54,101 nucleotides of DNA from an uncultured Rubrobacteraceae bacterium (GTDB taxonomy: Bacteria; Actinomycetota; Rubrobacteria; Rubrobacterales; Rubrobacteraceae). Positions 30,930 to 39,065 of the stretch are shown piece by piece (position 1 is the first letter of the stretch; every line of letters starts with the position of its first letter). Position numbers and translations under genes: made by a program. The notes under the pieces are model-generated. The model was not told where the DNA came from, searched no databases, and saw only the letters and a list, made by a program, of their open reading frames with translations. The stretch lies in contig CADCVI010000017.1 of NCBI GenBank assembly GCA_902806105.1, positions 1 to 54,101 on the forward strand, in the 5' to 3' direction.

Positions 30930-31102
30930 GCGAGGAGTTTGGCGCTCTAGTTCAGACCGTCCTCGGCCCCGCAGATGGGGCGTACGAGGATCCAGCGCCC
31001 TCCCGGAAGGCGCGCGTGAGGGAAGCCCCCGTCACCACCGCCCGCCACGAGTGGATGTTCCGGGCCTGGAAACGCGAAGGCTGGCCTACCCGGCGAGGTT
31101 AG
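30929..31102 (+). pseudogene. C-terminal relic of a tenA gene
   Basis: From 30929 to a TAG at 31102 one frame reads 57 residues that align with the last part of the intact TenA at 26668: SEEFGALVQTVLG..., SRKARVREAPVTTARHEWMF and KREGWP, against EEFNALVEAVLD..., SQKARVREAFVTTSRYEWMF and RLEGWP. There is no start codon or N-terminal two thirds. It abuts the LacI stop codon. So part of a tenA copy survives on the far side of the MFS/LacI pair. Confidence 0.82.
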
Positions 31103-31121
31103 CCGAAACTCCCCTTCCGGG

Positions 31122-31127
31122 TATACG
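31122..31127 (+). promoter_or_regulatory. Candidate -10 box, leaderless DUF2243 gene
   Basis: TATACG at 31122-31127 ends 7 nt before the ATG at 31135 and no ribosome binding site is present, so the transcript probably starts at or next to the ATG. Confidence 0.4.
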
Positions 31128-31134
31128 AGCCCGT

Positions 31135-31626
31135 ATGCGATCTCCCTCGATCACGACCGCCGGCATCGTGTTGGGCCTCGGCCTCGGAGGCTTCTTCGAC
31201 GGCATCGTCCTCCACCAGATCTTCCAGTGGCACCACATGCTTACGGCGACCAGCCCCCCCACGACCCTCGGGAGCCTGGAGCTGAACACGCTCTTCGACG
31301 GTTTGTTCCACGCCGCGACTTACGCCTTCACGGTAGCGGGCGTCTTCCTGCTCTGGCGCGCGGTACGCAACACGGGCTCCCTGCCGCCGACCGGAACGCT
31401 CGTCGGCGCGCTGCTGATGGGCTGGGGTACCTTCAACCTCGTCGAGGGTATCGTCGACCATCACCTGCTGGGCATCCACCACGTCCTGGACAGCCTCCCG
31501 CCCGGCCCCGCCCGCCTCGCCCTCGACCTGGCCTTCCTCGCGTTCGGCGCGGCCCTGCTACTAACCGGCTACGCCCTCGTCCGCAGGGGACGCACTACAA
31601 CAGCCCCGGCCAGCCGGACGCGCTAG
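31135..31626 (+). CDS. DUF2243 membrane protein
   Basis: A 163-residue protein with four predicted membrane helices and the DUF2243 histidine-rich pattern: GGFFDGIVLHQIFQWHHM after helix 1, and GWGTFNLVEGIVDHHLLGIHHV between helices 3 and 4. The conserved His and Asp residues near the membrane surface suggest metal binding, but no function is established for the family. The ATG at 31135 is chosen as the start of the family block; longer upstream readings have no similarity. It is probably transcribed alone and leaderless. It lies next to the tenA relic without obvious functional ties. Confidence 0.83.
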   Translation: MRSPSITTAGIVLGLGLGGFFDGIVLHQIFQWHHMLTATSPPTTLGSLELNTLFDGLFHAATYAFTVAGVFLLWRAVRNTGSLPPTGTLVGALLMGWGTFNLVEGIVDHHLLGIHHVLDSLPPGPARLALDLAFLAFGAALLLTGYALVRRGRTTTAPASRTR

Positions 31627-31895
31627 GGTACCCGAGCCGCACCAGCAGGCCCCCCGAAGCGGCACCCGCTCGACGAACGCATACCTACCCCGGAGCGGGT
31701 CAGGACCGCGGACAAAGTCCGGGCTTCCACGCCGCTCACCAGGCAACTCCCCGGCGCCCCGGGTAACACACCGCCTCTACCACTCTGTGTACGGCTTCCC
31801 CGGCAAACGAGCGCATAAGCTGGCCGTTCCCCTTCGGTATCCGTGCTCTTGGCGATGCTCGTGCAGGAAATGTCACAAAAATTCCACGAAAACCC
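31627..31895. other. Intergenic region upstream of the fructose locus
   Basis: About 270 nt without a supportable gene on either strand. The sequence turns AT-richer toward 31870, where the promoter of the DeoR-family regulator begins. Confidence 0.4.
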
Positions 31896-31959
31896 TTGCG
31901 CATTCCAACATAAACGGGTAATATCGGAAGCATATGGGAATTACATCCAACATAAACGG
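31896..31959 (+). promoter_or_regulatory. Promoter and candidate operators of the fructose PTS operon
   Basis: TTGCGC (31896-31901), a 17-nt spacer and TAATAT (31919-31924) form a good sigma-70-type promoter. The 13-nt direct repeat CCAACATAAACGG occurs at 31905-31917, inside the spacer, and again at 31947-31959, 42 nt later (four helical turns). The arrangement fits repression by the DeoR-type product of the first gene. Confidence 0.6.
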
Positions 31960-31978
31960 AGATAACAACGGGGCGCCC

Positions 31979-32740
31979 ATGTATGCCGAGGAGAGGCAGC
32001 GCGCGATAGTGGAGAGTGCGCGGAGCACGGGGCGTGTGGAGGTTGCGGGGCTGGCTTCGGTGTTCGGGGTTTCGGCGGAGACCATCCGGCGGGACCTCTC
32101 GACGCTGGAAGGTCTGGGGTTGTTGAGGAGGACGCACGGCGGGGCGGTGCCGGTCGAGAGGTTCCGGTTCGAGCCGGAGCTGGCGGAGCGCCAGGGCACC
32201 ATGCGGGAGGAGAAGGCGCGGATCGCGCGGGCGGCGTTGCGGTTCGTCCCCGACAGGGGGGCTATCTCCGTCGACGCCGGGACGACGACCGGGGCTCTCG
32301 CCGGGCTCTTCACGGAGAACCGGGAGCTCACCGTCGTCACCAATTGCCTGCAGATAGCGAGCTCGCTCGCCTCCCGGCAGACGGTGAACGTAGTGATCGC
32401 CGGTGGCAGGGTGCGGGCCCGGACGCTCTCCGTGGTCGACGACCTCGCTTCGCGTTTTCTGGATGGTTTTGTGCCTGATGTTGCATTTATAGGGGCCAAT
32501 GGTGTTACCGTAGAGAAAGGTTTGACCACGCCCGACGCGGCCGAGGCGGCGGCGAAGCGGGCGATGGTTCGGGGCGCGAGGAAGGTTGTGGTGCTGGTGG
32601 ACCACACGAAGATCGGCCAGGAACATTTTGTGCGTTTCGCCGAGATGAAGGAGATAGACGTGCTCGTTACCGACGCCAGGATCGAGGCGGGGACTGCTCG
32701 CGGGCTGGAGGAGGCGGGGGTGGAGGTGGTGTACGCATGA
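31979..32740 (+). CDS. DeoR-family regulator of fructose utilisation
   Basis: A 253-residue DeoR/GlpR-type repressor. The N-terminal helix-turn-helix is typical (MYAEERQRAIVESA..., VSAETIRRDLSTLEGLGLLRRTHGGA), and the C-terminal DeoRC sensor domain has DAGTTTGALA and GANGV...GLTTPDAAEAA. I chose ATG 31979 since the family begins at MYAEERQ; ATG 31934 is in frame and would sit just 3 nt from the predicted transcript start. The stop overlaps the 1-phosphofructokinase start (ATGA). Such regulators respond to fructose phosphates. Two direct repeats around its promoter suggest autoregulation. Confidence 0.9.
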   Translation: MYAEERQRAIVESARSTGRVEVAGLASVFGVSAETIRRDLSTLEGLGLLRRTHGGAVPVERFRFEPELAERQGTMREEKARIARAALRFVPDRGAISVDAGTTTGALAGLFTENRELTVVTNCLQIASSLASRQTVNVVIAGGRVRARTLSVVDDLASRFLDGFVPDVAFIGANGVTVEKGLTTPDAAEAAAKRAMVRGARKVVVLVDHTKIGQEHFVRFAEMKEIDVLVTDARIEAGTARGLEEAGVEVVYA

Positions 32741-33699
32741 TCGTTACGCTTACGCCCAACCCGAGCCTCGACCTGACGTACGAGCTTGGCGGGCTCTCGC
32801 GCGGGTCGGTGCAGAGGGCCGAGGCGTTCTCGGTCGAGGCAGGGGGCAAGGGGATCAACGTGTCGCGCGGCCTCGTCGCCAACGGGGTCGCGTCGAAAGC
32901 CGTGGTCCCGGTCGGGGGGCCGAGCGGGGAGCAGTTCGTTTCCCTGCTGGGCGGGATGGAGGCGGATGTCGTCCGGGTCGCCGTCGAGGGGTCGGTGCGC
33001 ACCAACACCAGCCTCGCCGAGCGCGGGGGGGTCCTGACCAAGATCAACGCCGCCGGGCCACGTCTTTCGGAGGGTGAGATCGAGGACCTGCTCTCGACGA
33101 CGGCCGCTACGGCGCGAGGCGCGGTATGGCTCGCGGCCTGCGGCAGCCTGCCGCCCGGCGTTCCCGTGGACCTCTACGCCCGCGTGGTCGAGGCGGGGCA
33201 CGAGGCCGGGTGCCGCGTCGCCGTGGACGCGAGCGGGGCGCCGCTAGCGGAGGCGCTCGCGGCACGTCCCGACCTCATCAAGCCGAACGCCGAGGAGCTG
33301 GCCGAGCTTGTGGGACGGCCGCTCGCCACCTTCAGCGACGTCCTCGAGGCCGCGGAGGAGGTGCGGGAGCGGGGGGTTGCCACGGTCCTCGTCTCGCTCG
33401 GGGCGGACGGCGCGGTCCTGTTGTGGGAGGGAGGCGTGCTGCACGCCGGAACGGCGCCCTTCGCGCCGCGCAGCACCGTCGGCGCTGGGGACTCGCTGCT
33501 CGCCGGTTACCTCTCGGTGGACGGCGAGGGGGAAGGGGCGAGCGCCCAGGCGCTCGTCGAGGCCGTCGCGTGGGGGGCCGCCGCCGCGCGGCTCCCGGGG
33601 TCCCGGGGTCCGACGCCCGCCGACCTCGACCGGGGAGCCGTCCGATTGACGGAGAAGTTGGAAACGAAAAGGAAGTTGAAAGGAGAAGTCACCGCATGA
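32737..33699 (+). CDS. fruK: 1-phosphofructokinase (PfkB family)
   Basis: A 320-residue PfkB/ribokinase-fold kinase that phosphorylates fructose 1-phosphate to fructose 1,6-bisphosphate. Markers: the N-terminal LTPNPSLDLTYEL, the substrate block GGKGINVSRGL, KPNAEELAELVGRPL in the middle and the C-terminal anion-hole motif GAGDSLLAG with catalytic Asp. It overlaps the deoR stop by 4 nt and the EIIA start by 4 nt (ATGA both times). LacC/tagatose-6-phosphate kinase is a close relative, but the adjoining fructose EII genes favour FruK. Confidence 0.9.
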   Translation: MIVTLTPNPSLDLTYELGGLSRGSVQRAEAFSVEAGGKGINVSRGLVANGVASKAVVPVGGPSGEQFVSLLGGMEADVVRVAVEGSVRTNTSLAERGGVLTKINAAGPRLSEGEIEDLLSTTAATARGAVWLAACGSLPPGVPVDLYARVVEAGHEAGCRVAVDASGAPLAEALAARPDLIKPNAEELAELVGRPLATFSDVLEAAEEVRERGVATVLVSLGADGAVLLWEGGVLHAGTAPFAPRSTVGAGDSLLAGYLSVDGEGEGASAQALVEAVAWGAAAARLPGSRGPTPADLDRGAVRLTEKLETKRKLKGEVTA

Positions 33700-34160
33700 G
33701 CCCGACGATAGACGACATCACCAACGCAAACCTGGTCGCCCTCGACGTAGAGGTCAACGACCGCTGGGGGGCCATAGACGCGCTCGCCGACCTGCTCGAC
33801 GCCGACGGCCGCCTCACCGACCAGGGGGCCTACGTCTCCGCGGTGCGGGCGCGCGAGGAGGAGACCGGCGGGACCGCGATGGAGATGGGAATAGCCATCC
33901 CCCACGCCAAGTCCTCCGGGGTTTCGAGCGCGGGGGTGGCATTCCTCCGCACCCGCGAGCCCATAGACTTCGGCGACGAGAAGGCCGACCTGATCTTCCT
34001 GATCGCCGCCCCCGAGGGCGAGCACAACATCCACGTCACCGTTCTCTCGCAGCTCGCGAGGAGGCTCGTACACGAGAGGTTCCGGACCGCGCTCCGCTCG
34101 GCGGGCACCCCGGAGGAAGTAGTGGACCTCATGCGCCAGGAGGTAAAGCTCAAAAAGTAG
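33696..34160 (+). CDS. PTS fructose-type EIIA domain protein
   Basis: A 154-residue stand-alone EIIA of the mannitol/fructose (PTS-2) family. The phosphorylated histidine is His 70 in GIAIPHAKSS; the fold markers EETGGTAMEMG and DLIFLIAAPEGEHNIHVTVLSQLARRL are present. It takes phosphate from HPr and passes it to the EIIB domain of the next gene. The ATG overlaps the fruK stop. In many bacteria this domain is fused to EIIBC or HPr; here it is separate. Confidence 0.93.
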   Translation: MSPTIDDITNANLVALDVEVNDRWGAIDALADLLDADGRLTDQGAYVSAVRAREEETGGTAMEMGIAIPHAKSSGVSSAGVAFLRTREPIDFGDEKADLIFLIAAPEGEHNIHVTVLSQLARRLVHERFRTALRSAGTPEEVVDLMRQEVKLKK

Positions 34161-34228
34161 ACAGGACGAAGGCGCCAGCACGGTAGCAGCGATTTGAGAA
34201 AGCCTTTGGGGAAAGGGAGCATAAGCAG

Positions 34229-35686
34229 ATGAAGTTCGTAGGAGTAACAGCCTGCCCGACCGGCATCGCCCACAGCGCGATGGCCGCCGAGGCACTCGAA
34301 GAAGCGGCCCGCGAGAAGGGCCACGACATAGAGGTCGAGATCCACGGTGCCTCCGGGGCCGAGTTCGTCGAGCCCTCGACGATCCGCGACGCGGACGCCG
34401 TGATCTTCGCCCTCGACGCCTCCGTGGCCGAGCGCCACCGCTTCGACGGCCGCCCGTCCGTCGAGGTCCGCCTGCGCGAGGCGATAGACCGTCCCGCCGA
34501 GGTTATAGAGAGGGCAGAGGCCGCCGCCCGCAAGGGCGCCGGTGCGGCCACGGGCTCCGCGGGTGCCGCAGGAGTCGCAGGAGCGGATACCGCGGACGAG
34601 GACGAAGAGGCAGTGCCGGTCGGCGCGAGCGGCGGCGGTCGTGGCGCCGAGGTTCGGCGCTGGCTCATGACCGGGGTCAGCTACATGATCCCGTTCGTCG
34701 TGGCGGGCGGTATCCTCATCGCGCTCGCGTTCGCCCTCGGCGGCGCGGTCGCGGTGACGGAGACGGACGTGTACTCCGAGTTCTCCATCGCGGCGATGCT
34801 GTTCAAGATCGGCTCCCTCGCCTTCTCCATGCTCGTGCCGATCCTGGCCGGGTTTATCGCCTATGCGATGGCGGATCGTCCGGGTATCACACCGGGCGTC
34901 GTGGGCGGGCTCATCGCCAACGAGATCGGGGCGGGCTTTCTAGGCGGCATCGCCGCAGGTCTCCTGGCCGGCGCCACGGTGATGCTCCTCAAGAAGATCA
35001 AGCTGCCCGGCGGCTTCGGGCGCATCATGCCGATCATCGTGTACCCGCTCCTCGGCTCGCTCGTCGTGGGTGCCCTGATGATCGTGGTGATAGGCCAGCC
35101 CATCGCCGCCGCTACCGCCGGGCTCCAGGGATGGCTCGGGGGCCTCGAAGGGTCCAACGCGGCCTTCCTCGGCATCATCCTGGGCGCGATGATGGCCTTC
35201 GACATGGGTGGTCCGATCAACAAGACCGCCTACGCCTTCGCCATCGCGGGCCTCGCGGGCGGCGCTTTCGGCCCGATGGCCGCCGTTATGGCCGCCGGCA
35301 TGACCCCGCCCTTGGCCCTCGCGCTCGCAAGCGCTATCCGGCCCAGGCTCTTCACCCCCGCCGAGCGGCGCAACGGCCAGGCCAACTGGGTTATGGGAGC
35401 CTCGTTCATCACCGAGGGCGCCATCCCGTTCGCGGCGGCAGATCCGCTGCGCGTGATCCCGGCCTGCATGGTCGGCTCCGCGCTGACGGGCGCCCTCTCG
35501 CTCCTGTTCGGCGCGACGCTCAGGGCGCCGCACGGCGGCGTGTTCGTCGTAGGTCTGATCGGCAACTGGCCGATGTACCTCGTGGCCATCGCCATCGGCA
35601 CGGTCGTCAGCGCCGCCCTGGTGATCGCGCTCAAGCAGTTCACCGGCGGCTCCGACATGAAGGCAGCGACCTCCGCCGCCGCCTGA
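34229..35686 (+). CDS. PTS fructose transporter subunit EIIBC
   Basis: A 485-residue permease. The EIIB domain (1-100) has the phosphocysteine Cys 9 in VTACPTGIAHS. A Gly/Ala-rich linker (100-140) leads to an EIIC domain (about 145-475) with eight to ten membrane helices and the family blocks GVSYMIPFVVAGG, TPGVVGGLIANEIGAGFLGG and DMGGPINKTAY. It imports fructose as fructose 1-phosphate. It lies 68 nt after the EIIA gene with GGGGAAAGGGAG ahead of the start. A strong hairpin follows, which may lower transcription into ptsH/ptsI. Confidence 0.94.
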   Translation: MKFVGVTACPTGIAHSAMAAEALEEAAREKGHDIEVEIHGASGAEFVEPSTIRDADAVIFALDASVAERHRFDGRPSVEVRLREAIDRPAEVIERAEAAARKGAGAATGSAGAAGVAGADTADEDEEAVPVGASGGGRGAEVRRWLMTGVSYMIPFVVAGGILIALAFALGGAVAVTETDVYSEFSIAAMLFKIGSLAFSMLVPILAGFIAYAMADRPGITPGVVGGLIANEIGAGFLGGIAAGLLAGATVMLLKKIKLPGGFGRIMPIIVYPLLGSLVVGALMIVVIGQPIAAATAGLQGWLGGLEGSNAAFLGIILGAMMAFDMGGPINKTAYAFAIAGLAGGAFGPMAAVMAAGMTPPLALALASAIRPRLFTPAERRNGQANWVMGASFITEGAIPFAAADPLRVIPACMVGSALTGALSLLFGATLRAPHGGVFVVGLIGNWPMYLVAIAIGTVVSAALVIALKQFTGGSDMKAATSAAA

Positions 35687-35704
35687 GAGAATACCGCCCA
35701 ACAT

Positions 35705-35735
35705 TGCGCCGGCGCTCGTGGGGAGCGCCGGCGCA
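35705..35735 (+). terminator. Hairpin between EIIBC and HPr genes
   Basis: A perfect 13-bp inverted repeat (35705-35717 and 35723-35735) with a 5-nt loop lies 19 nt after the EIIBC stop. It can act as a partial terminator or RNA-stability element separating the sugar-specific and general PTS genes. Confidence 0.65.
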
Positions 35736-35772
35736 TTCGTAGAATGCTCACTAAGGGGAAAAGGAGGAGCAA

Positions 35773-36033
35773 GTGGTCGAGAGAGAGGTAGTCGTCGTAC
35801 CGGAGGCCGGTCTGCACGCGAGGCCGGCGGCGAAGTTCGTCAAGGAGGCCAAGCGCTACAACTCGGACATCGTGGTCGTCAAGGACGGGACCGAGGCGAA
35901 CGCCAAGAGCTCCCTCAGGCTGATGACGCTCGGGGCTCATCATGGGGACAAGCTCGTGATCCGGGCGACGGGCGAGGACGAGGAGGCGGCGGTGGAGGCC
36001 CTGGCCGAGCTTCTCTCTCAGGAGGAGGAGTAG
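35773..36033 (+). CDS. ptsH: PTS phosphocarrier protein HPr
   Basis: An 86-residue HPr. His 15, phosphorylated by EI, is in GLHARPAAKF. The region around the regulatory serine reads AKSSLRLMTLGAHHGD, so a serine is there, although the flanking residues differ from the Ser46 context of firmicute HPr; no HPr kinase gene is seen here. The GTG start has AAAGGAGGAG upstream. It lies 3 nt before ptsI, and the two surely form one unit, perhaps sharing read-through from the fructose operon. Confidence 0.95.
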   Translation: MVEREVVVVPEAGLHARPAAKFVKEAKRYNSDIVVVKDGTEANAKSSLRLMTLGAHHGDKLVIRATGEDEEAAVEALAELLSQEEE

Positions 36034-36036
36034 CCT

Positions 36037-37668
36037 ATGCCGGGCGCGCGCCTGGACGGCGTGGCCGCCTCGGAGGGCGTGGCCGTCGGCCCGACCTTCG
36101 TCCACGCCCCGAACGAGCTGAAACCCGAACGGGACCGCATCCCGGAAGGTGAGGTCGAGCAGGAGGTAGCACGGTTCCACAGGGCAGTCGAGGCGGTCGT
36201 CGCCCAGATCGGGGAGACCCGCGACACCCTGAGCGAGACGAACCCGAACGAGGCGGAGATCCTGGACGCCCACATCGAGCTCGCCGAAGACCCGGAGCTG
36301 CACTCGGGGGTCGAGGAGAGGGTTCAGGGTCTTGAAAGCCCGGAGGCGGCTATTCTCGCCGTCGGCGAGGAGTTCGCTGGCCTGTTCGCCACGATGGAGG
36401 ACGAGTACATGGCCGCCCGCGCCGACGACGTCCGGGACGTGGCCCGGCAGATCGCCGCCGAGCTTATGGGGCTGAAATCATCCGGGCTCGCGGGCCTGAA
36501 GGTCCCCTCCGTCGTCCTCGCCCGCAACCTCGCCCCCTCCGAGACGGCGAGGATGCCCAAGGGGATGGTCCTCGGTCTGGTGACTGCCGAGGGCTCGAAG
36601 ACCTCCCACGTCTCGATCATGGCCCGCTCTATCGGCATACCGGCCGTGGTCGGCGTGGGGATGGCGGGCCTCGAAACGGCGCTCGGGGCGGGGTCCGTCG
36701 CCGTGCACGGCGACGAGGGTTACGTCGTCGCGGACCCGGACGCCGAGGAGATCGCCTTCTTCGAGGGGGCGCAGCGAGAGGCCGACGCCGAGAGGGCGGC
36801 GCTTGAAGAGTACAGGCACGTGGAGGCCCGGACGCGCGACGGGCGGCGCATCGAGGTCGCGGCGAACCTCGGCTCCCCGAAGGAGGCGGCTGACGCCCTC
36901 TCGTGGGGCGCGGAGGGCGTGGGGCTCTTCCGCACCGAGTTCCTGTTCATGGAGCGCGACGAGCTCCCGACCGAAGAGGAGCAGTACGGGGTCTACCGCG
37001 AGGTCGCCGAGGCCTTCGGCGAGAGGCCGGTCATCATACGCACCATCGACGTCGGCGGCGACAAGGAGCTGCCCGGCGTGAGCGGCCACGAGGAGGAGAA
37101 CCCGTTCCTCGGCTGGCGCGGCATCAGGATGAGCCTCGACGTCCCCGACCTCTTCAGGCCGCAGCTCAGGGCCATACTGCGCGCGGCGGCGCACGGCAAC
37201 CTCAGGGTCATGTTCCCGATGGTCTCCTACGTCGAGGAGCTCGTGGCCGCCAAGGGCATGCTGGCGGAGTGCCGCGAGGAGCTGGAGAGCGAGGGCGTCG
37301 AGACAGGTCCGGTCGAGGCCGGGGTGATGATCGAGACCCCGGCCGCCGCGCTCTGCGCCGACGATATCGCCCGCGAAGCCGACTTCTTCTCCATCGGAAC
37401 GAACGACCTTACGCAGTACGCCCTGGCCGTCGACAGGGGCAACGAGAGGCTCGAGAAGCTCTACCGCGCGGACCATCCCGCCGTCCTGAAGCTTATCGAG
37501 ATGACCTGCCAGGCCGGGCTGAAGGCCGGGATACAGACCGGCGTCTGCGGCGAGGCGGCTGGCGACCCCGCGCTCGTACCGAAGCTCGTCTCCCTGGGCG
37601 TTACGGAACTGAGCATGAGCCCCCCGGCCATCCCGAGGGCAAAGAAGATCGTCTCCGAGCTCGCGTAG
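36037..37668 (+). CDS. ptsI: Phosphoenolpyruvate-protein phosphotransferase (EI)
   Basis: A 543-residue EI, slightly shorter than the usual 570. The N-terminal HPr-binding and phosphohistidine domain has His 191 in EGSKTSHVSIMARS; the C-terminal PEP-binding TIM barrel has FRTEFLFMERD, MFPMVSYVEEL, GVMIETPAAALCADD, FSIGTNDLTQYALAVDR and the catalytic Cys in GVCGEAAGDP. It transfers phosphate from PEP to HPr, feeding all PTS sugars of the cell. Last gene of the PTS locus, closed by a strong hairpin. Confidence 0.96.
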   Translation: MPGARLDGVAASEGVAVGPTFVHAPNELKPERDRIPEGEVEQEVARFHRAVEAVVAQIGETRDTLSETNPNEAEILDAHIELAEDPELHSGVEERVQGLESPEAAILAVGEEFAGLFATMEDEYMAARADDVRDVARQIAAELMGLKSSGLAGLKVPSVVLARNLAPSETARMPKGMVLGLVTAEGSKTSHVSIMARSIGIPAVVGVGMAGLETALGAGSVAVHGDEGYVVADPDAEEIAFFEGAQREADAERAALEEYRHVEARTRDGRRIEVAANLGSPKEAADALSWGAEGVGLFRTEFLFMERDELPTEEEQYGVYREVAEAFGERPVIIRTIDVGGDKELPGVSGHEEENPFLGWRGIRMSLDVPDLFRPQLRAILRAAAHGNLRVMFPMVSYVEELVAAKGMLAECREELESEGVETGPVEAGVMIETPAAALCADDIAREADFFSIGTNDLTQYALAVDRGNERLEKLYRADHPAVLKLIEMTCQAGLKAGIQTGVCGEAAGDPALVPKLVSLGVTELSMSPPAIPRAKKIVSELA

Positions 37669-37684
37669 GAGCCGTAGAGTACAC

Positions 37685-37727
37685 CGAGCCCGCCGGGTCG
37701 AGGAACATCTCCGATCCGGCGGGCTCG
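37685..37727. terminator. Bidirectional terminator between ptsI and thiL
   Basis: A 12-bp perfect stem (37685-37696 and 37716-37727) with a 19-nt loop lies between the convergent ptsI and thiL genes, 17 nt from the ptsI stop. Confidence 0.7.
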
Positions 37728-37749
37728 ATGCTGCGAACCCGACGCCGTG

Positions 37750-38703
37750 CTACCCCTTGCGGAAGTGGTCCCACCCGGAGAGGTCGTCGACGGGTTCCCC
37801 GTCCCGGAGCAAGACCACTCTATCCCCGGGCACTACCTCTCCGACTACCGTTACGGGAGCGTCGGACGCGGAGGCGAGGGCTTCCAATGCCCCCTCCGGC
37901 GCGGAGATCAACAGCTCGTAGTCCTCGCCTCCGGTCGCCGCCAGGACCTCCGGGTCGCGTCCCAGGGACGATGCATACTCCCTGGTGTCGGCGGAGATGG
38001 GCAGGAGGCCGAGGTCTATGCGGCAGCCAACGCCGCTCGCCTCCGTTATGTGGCGAACGTCCGAGGCGAGACCGTCGGAGAGGTCGATCATGGCCCGCGC
38101 GCCGAGCCGGGCCGCCGTCTCCCCCGCCCGGATTCGAGGTTCCGGGCGGAGGTGCTTTCGGACGAGGCGCCCGACGCGGCGGTCGGAGCCGTCGCCCGCC
38201 ATCAGGGCGAGGAGACCGGCCGCGGAGGCACCGAGCTCGCCGGTTACGGCCAGCAGGTCTCCGGGGCGTGCGCCGGAGCGGAGGACTGGGGGCCCGTCGA
38301 GCTCGCCGAGGATCGCCACGTCCACCGTGAGCGCGGGGGAGCCGGTCGTGTCGCCGCCGAGCGGGTAAACACCGAACTCCTCGCAGGCCTCGAAGATCCC
38401 CTCCATGCAGCCGAGCGTCGTCTCGGGGTCCGGCCCGCCCCCGGAGGCGAGGACGAAGCGCGGCCTCCCCCCCATCGCGGCGACGTCCGAGACGTTGACG
38501 GCGACGGCCTTATAGCCGACGTCCCGGGGCGAGGCCCACGCCGCCTCGAAGTGGCGGCCCTCGACGAGCATGTCCGCCGCCGCAACCCATAATTTATCCC
38601 CGAGGCGCAGGACGGCGCAGTCGTCCCCGATGGGCACGACGACCTCCGGCGGCGGCGCGGGGAGTCGCCCGGAGAGGCGGCGTATGACGTCGAACTCGTT
38701 CAA
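37750..38703 (-). CDS. thiL: Thiamine-monophosphate kinase
   Basis: A 317-residue ThiL. Markers: LNEFDVIRRL at the start, the metal/ATP-binding IGDDCAVL, ADMLVEGRHF, the NVSDVAAMGGRP block and DLSDGLASDVRHI near residue 210, plus TGGEDYELL near the end. It phosphorylates thiamine monophosphate to the active diphosphate. The start is TTG 38703, overlapping the upstream stop (TTGA); a longer reading upstream lacks ThiL similarity. It is the last gene of the minus-strand unit starting at 41310. Confidence 0.93.
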   Translation of the reverse strand: MNEFDVIRRLSGRLPAPPPEVVVPIGDDCAVLRLGDKLWVAAADMLVEGRHFEAAWASPRDVGYKAVAVNVSDVAAMGGRPRFVLASGGGPDPETTLGCMEGIFEACEEFGVYPLGGDTTGSPALTVDVAILGELDGPPVLRSGARPGDLLAVTGELGASAAGLLALMAGDGSDRRVGRLVRKHLRPEPRIRAGETAARLGARAMIDLSDGLASDVRHITEASGVGCRIDLGLLPISADTREYASSLGRDPEVLAATGGEDYELLISAPEGALEALASASDAPVTVVGEVVPGDRVVLLRDGEPVDDLSGWDHFRKG

Positions 38704-39065
38704 CCGTCCGGGGAGCGGCCGAACCAGGTTCGCAGGGCGAGATAACGGCGGTGGCGCCGGCCTGCCTCCCGGCCGAGGACGAGCGCAGAGATCAGGAAGG
38801 TTCCCTCGGCTGCGACCCCGAGCGCGCCAGAGAAGGCGGCTTTCCTGCGGGGCGGTATCGACGGGAACGCGGCCACGGGGGTAGCGGCGTAGAGCAGGAT
38901 CGAGACCGTGAAGGCCCCGAGGACGGGCGCCCGGGTCCGCCATCCCCCGGGAGAGGGGGACGCACCTTCGGGTACGGGGGCTCCGGCTTCCGCGCCGTGC
39001 CCTCCCCGTGCCCGGAGCCTTTCGTCGGTCTCCCCTACGATCCCATTCCCCTGATCACGCTCCAC
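38700..39065 (-). CDS. Small two-helix membrane protein in the thiamine operon
   Basis: A 121-residue protein of unknown function. The first 45 residues are hydrophilic and may not all be translated; then come two hydrophobic segments (GAFTVSILLYAATPVAAF and FSGALGVAAEGTFLISALVL) and a basic aromatic tail, GREAGRRHRRYLALRTWF. The only usable in-frame start I find is GTG 39065, inside the end of the Nudix gene (31-nt overlap). The stop overlaps the thiL start by 4 nt. The tail resembles small proteins sometimes annotated as transporter suppressors, a link I hold loosely. Translational coupling suggests it is real. Confidence 0.6.
   Translation of the reverse strand: MERDQGNGIVGETDERLRARGGHGAEAGAPVPEGASPSPGGWRTRAPVLGAFTVSILLYAATPVAAFPSIPPRRKAAFSGALGVAAEGTFLISALVLGREAGRRHRRYLALRTWFGRSPDG

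Noticed and set aside
27664..31102. MFS-Usp/LacI island as a transposon
   Set aside because: No transposase, integrase or terminal inverted repeats are visible; only the tenA relic hints at rearrangement.
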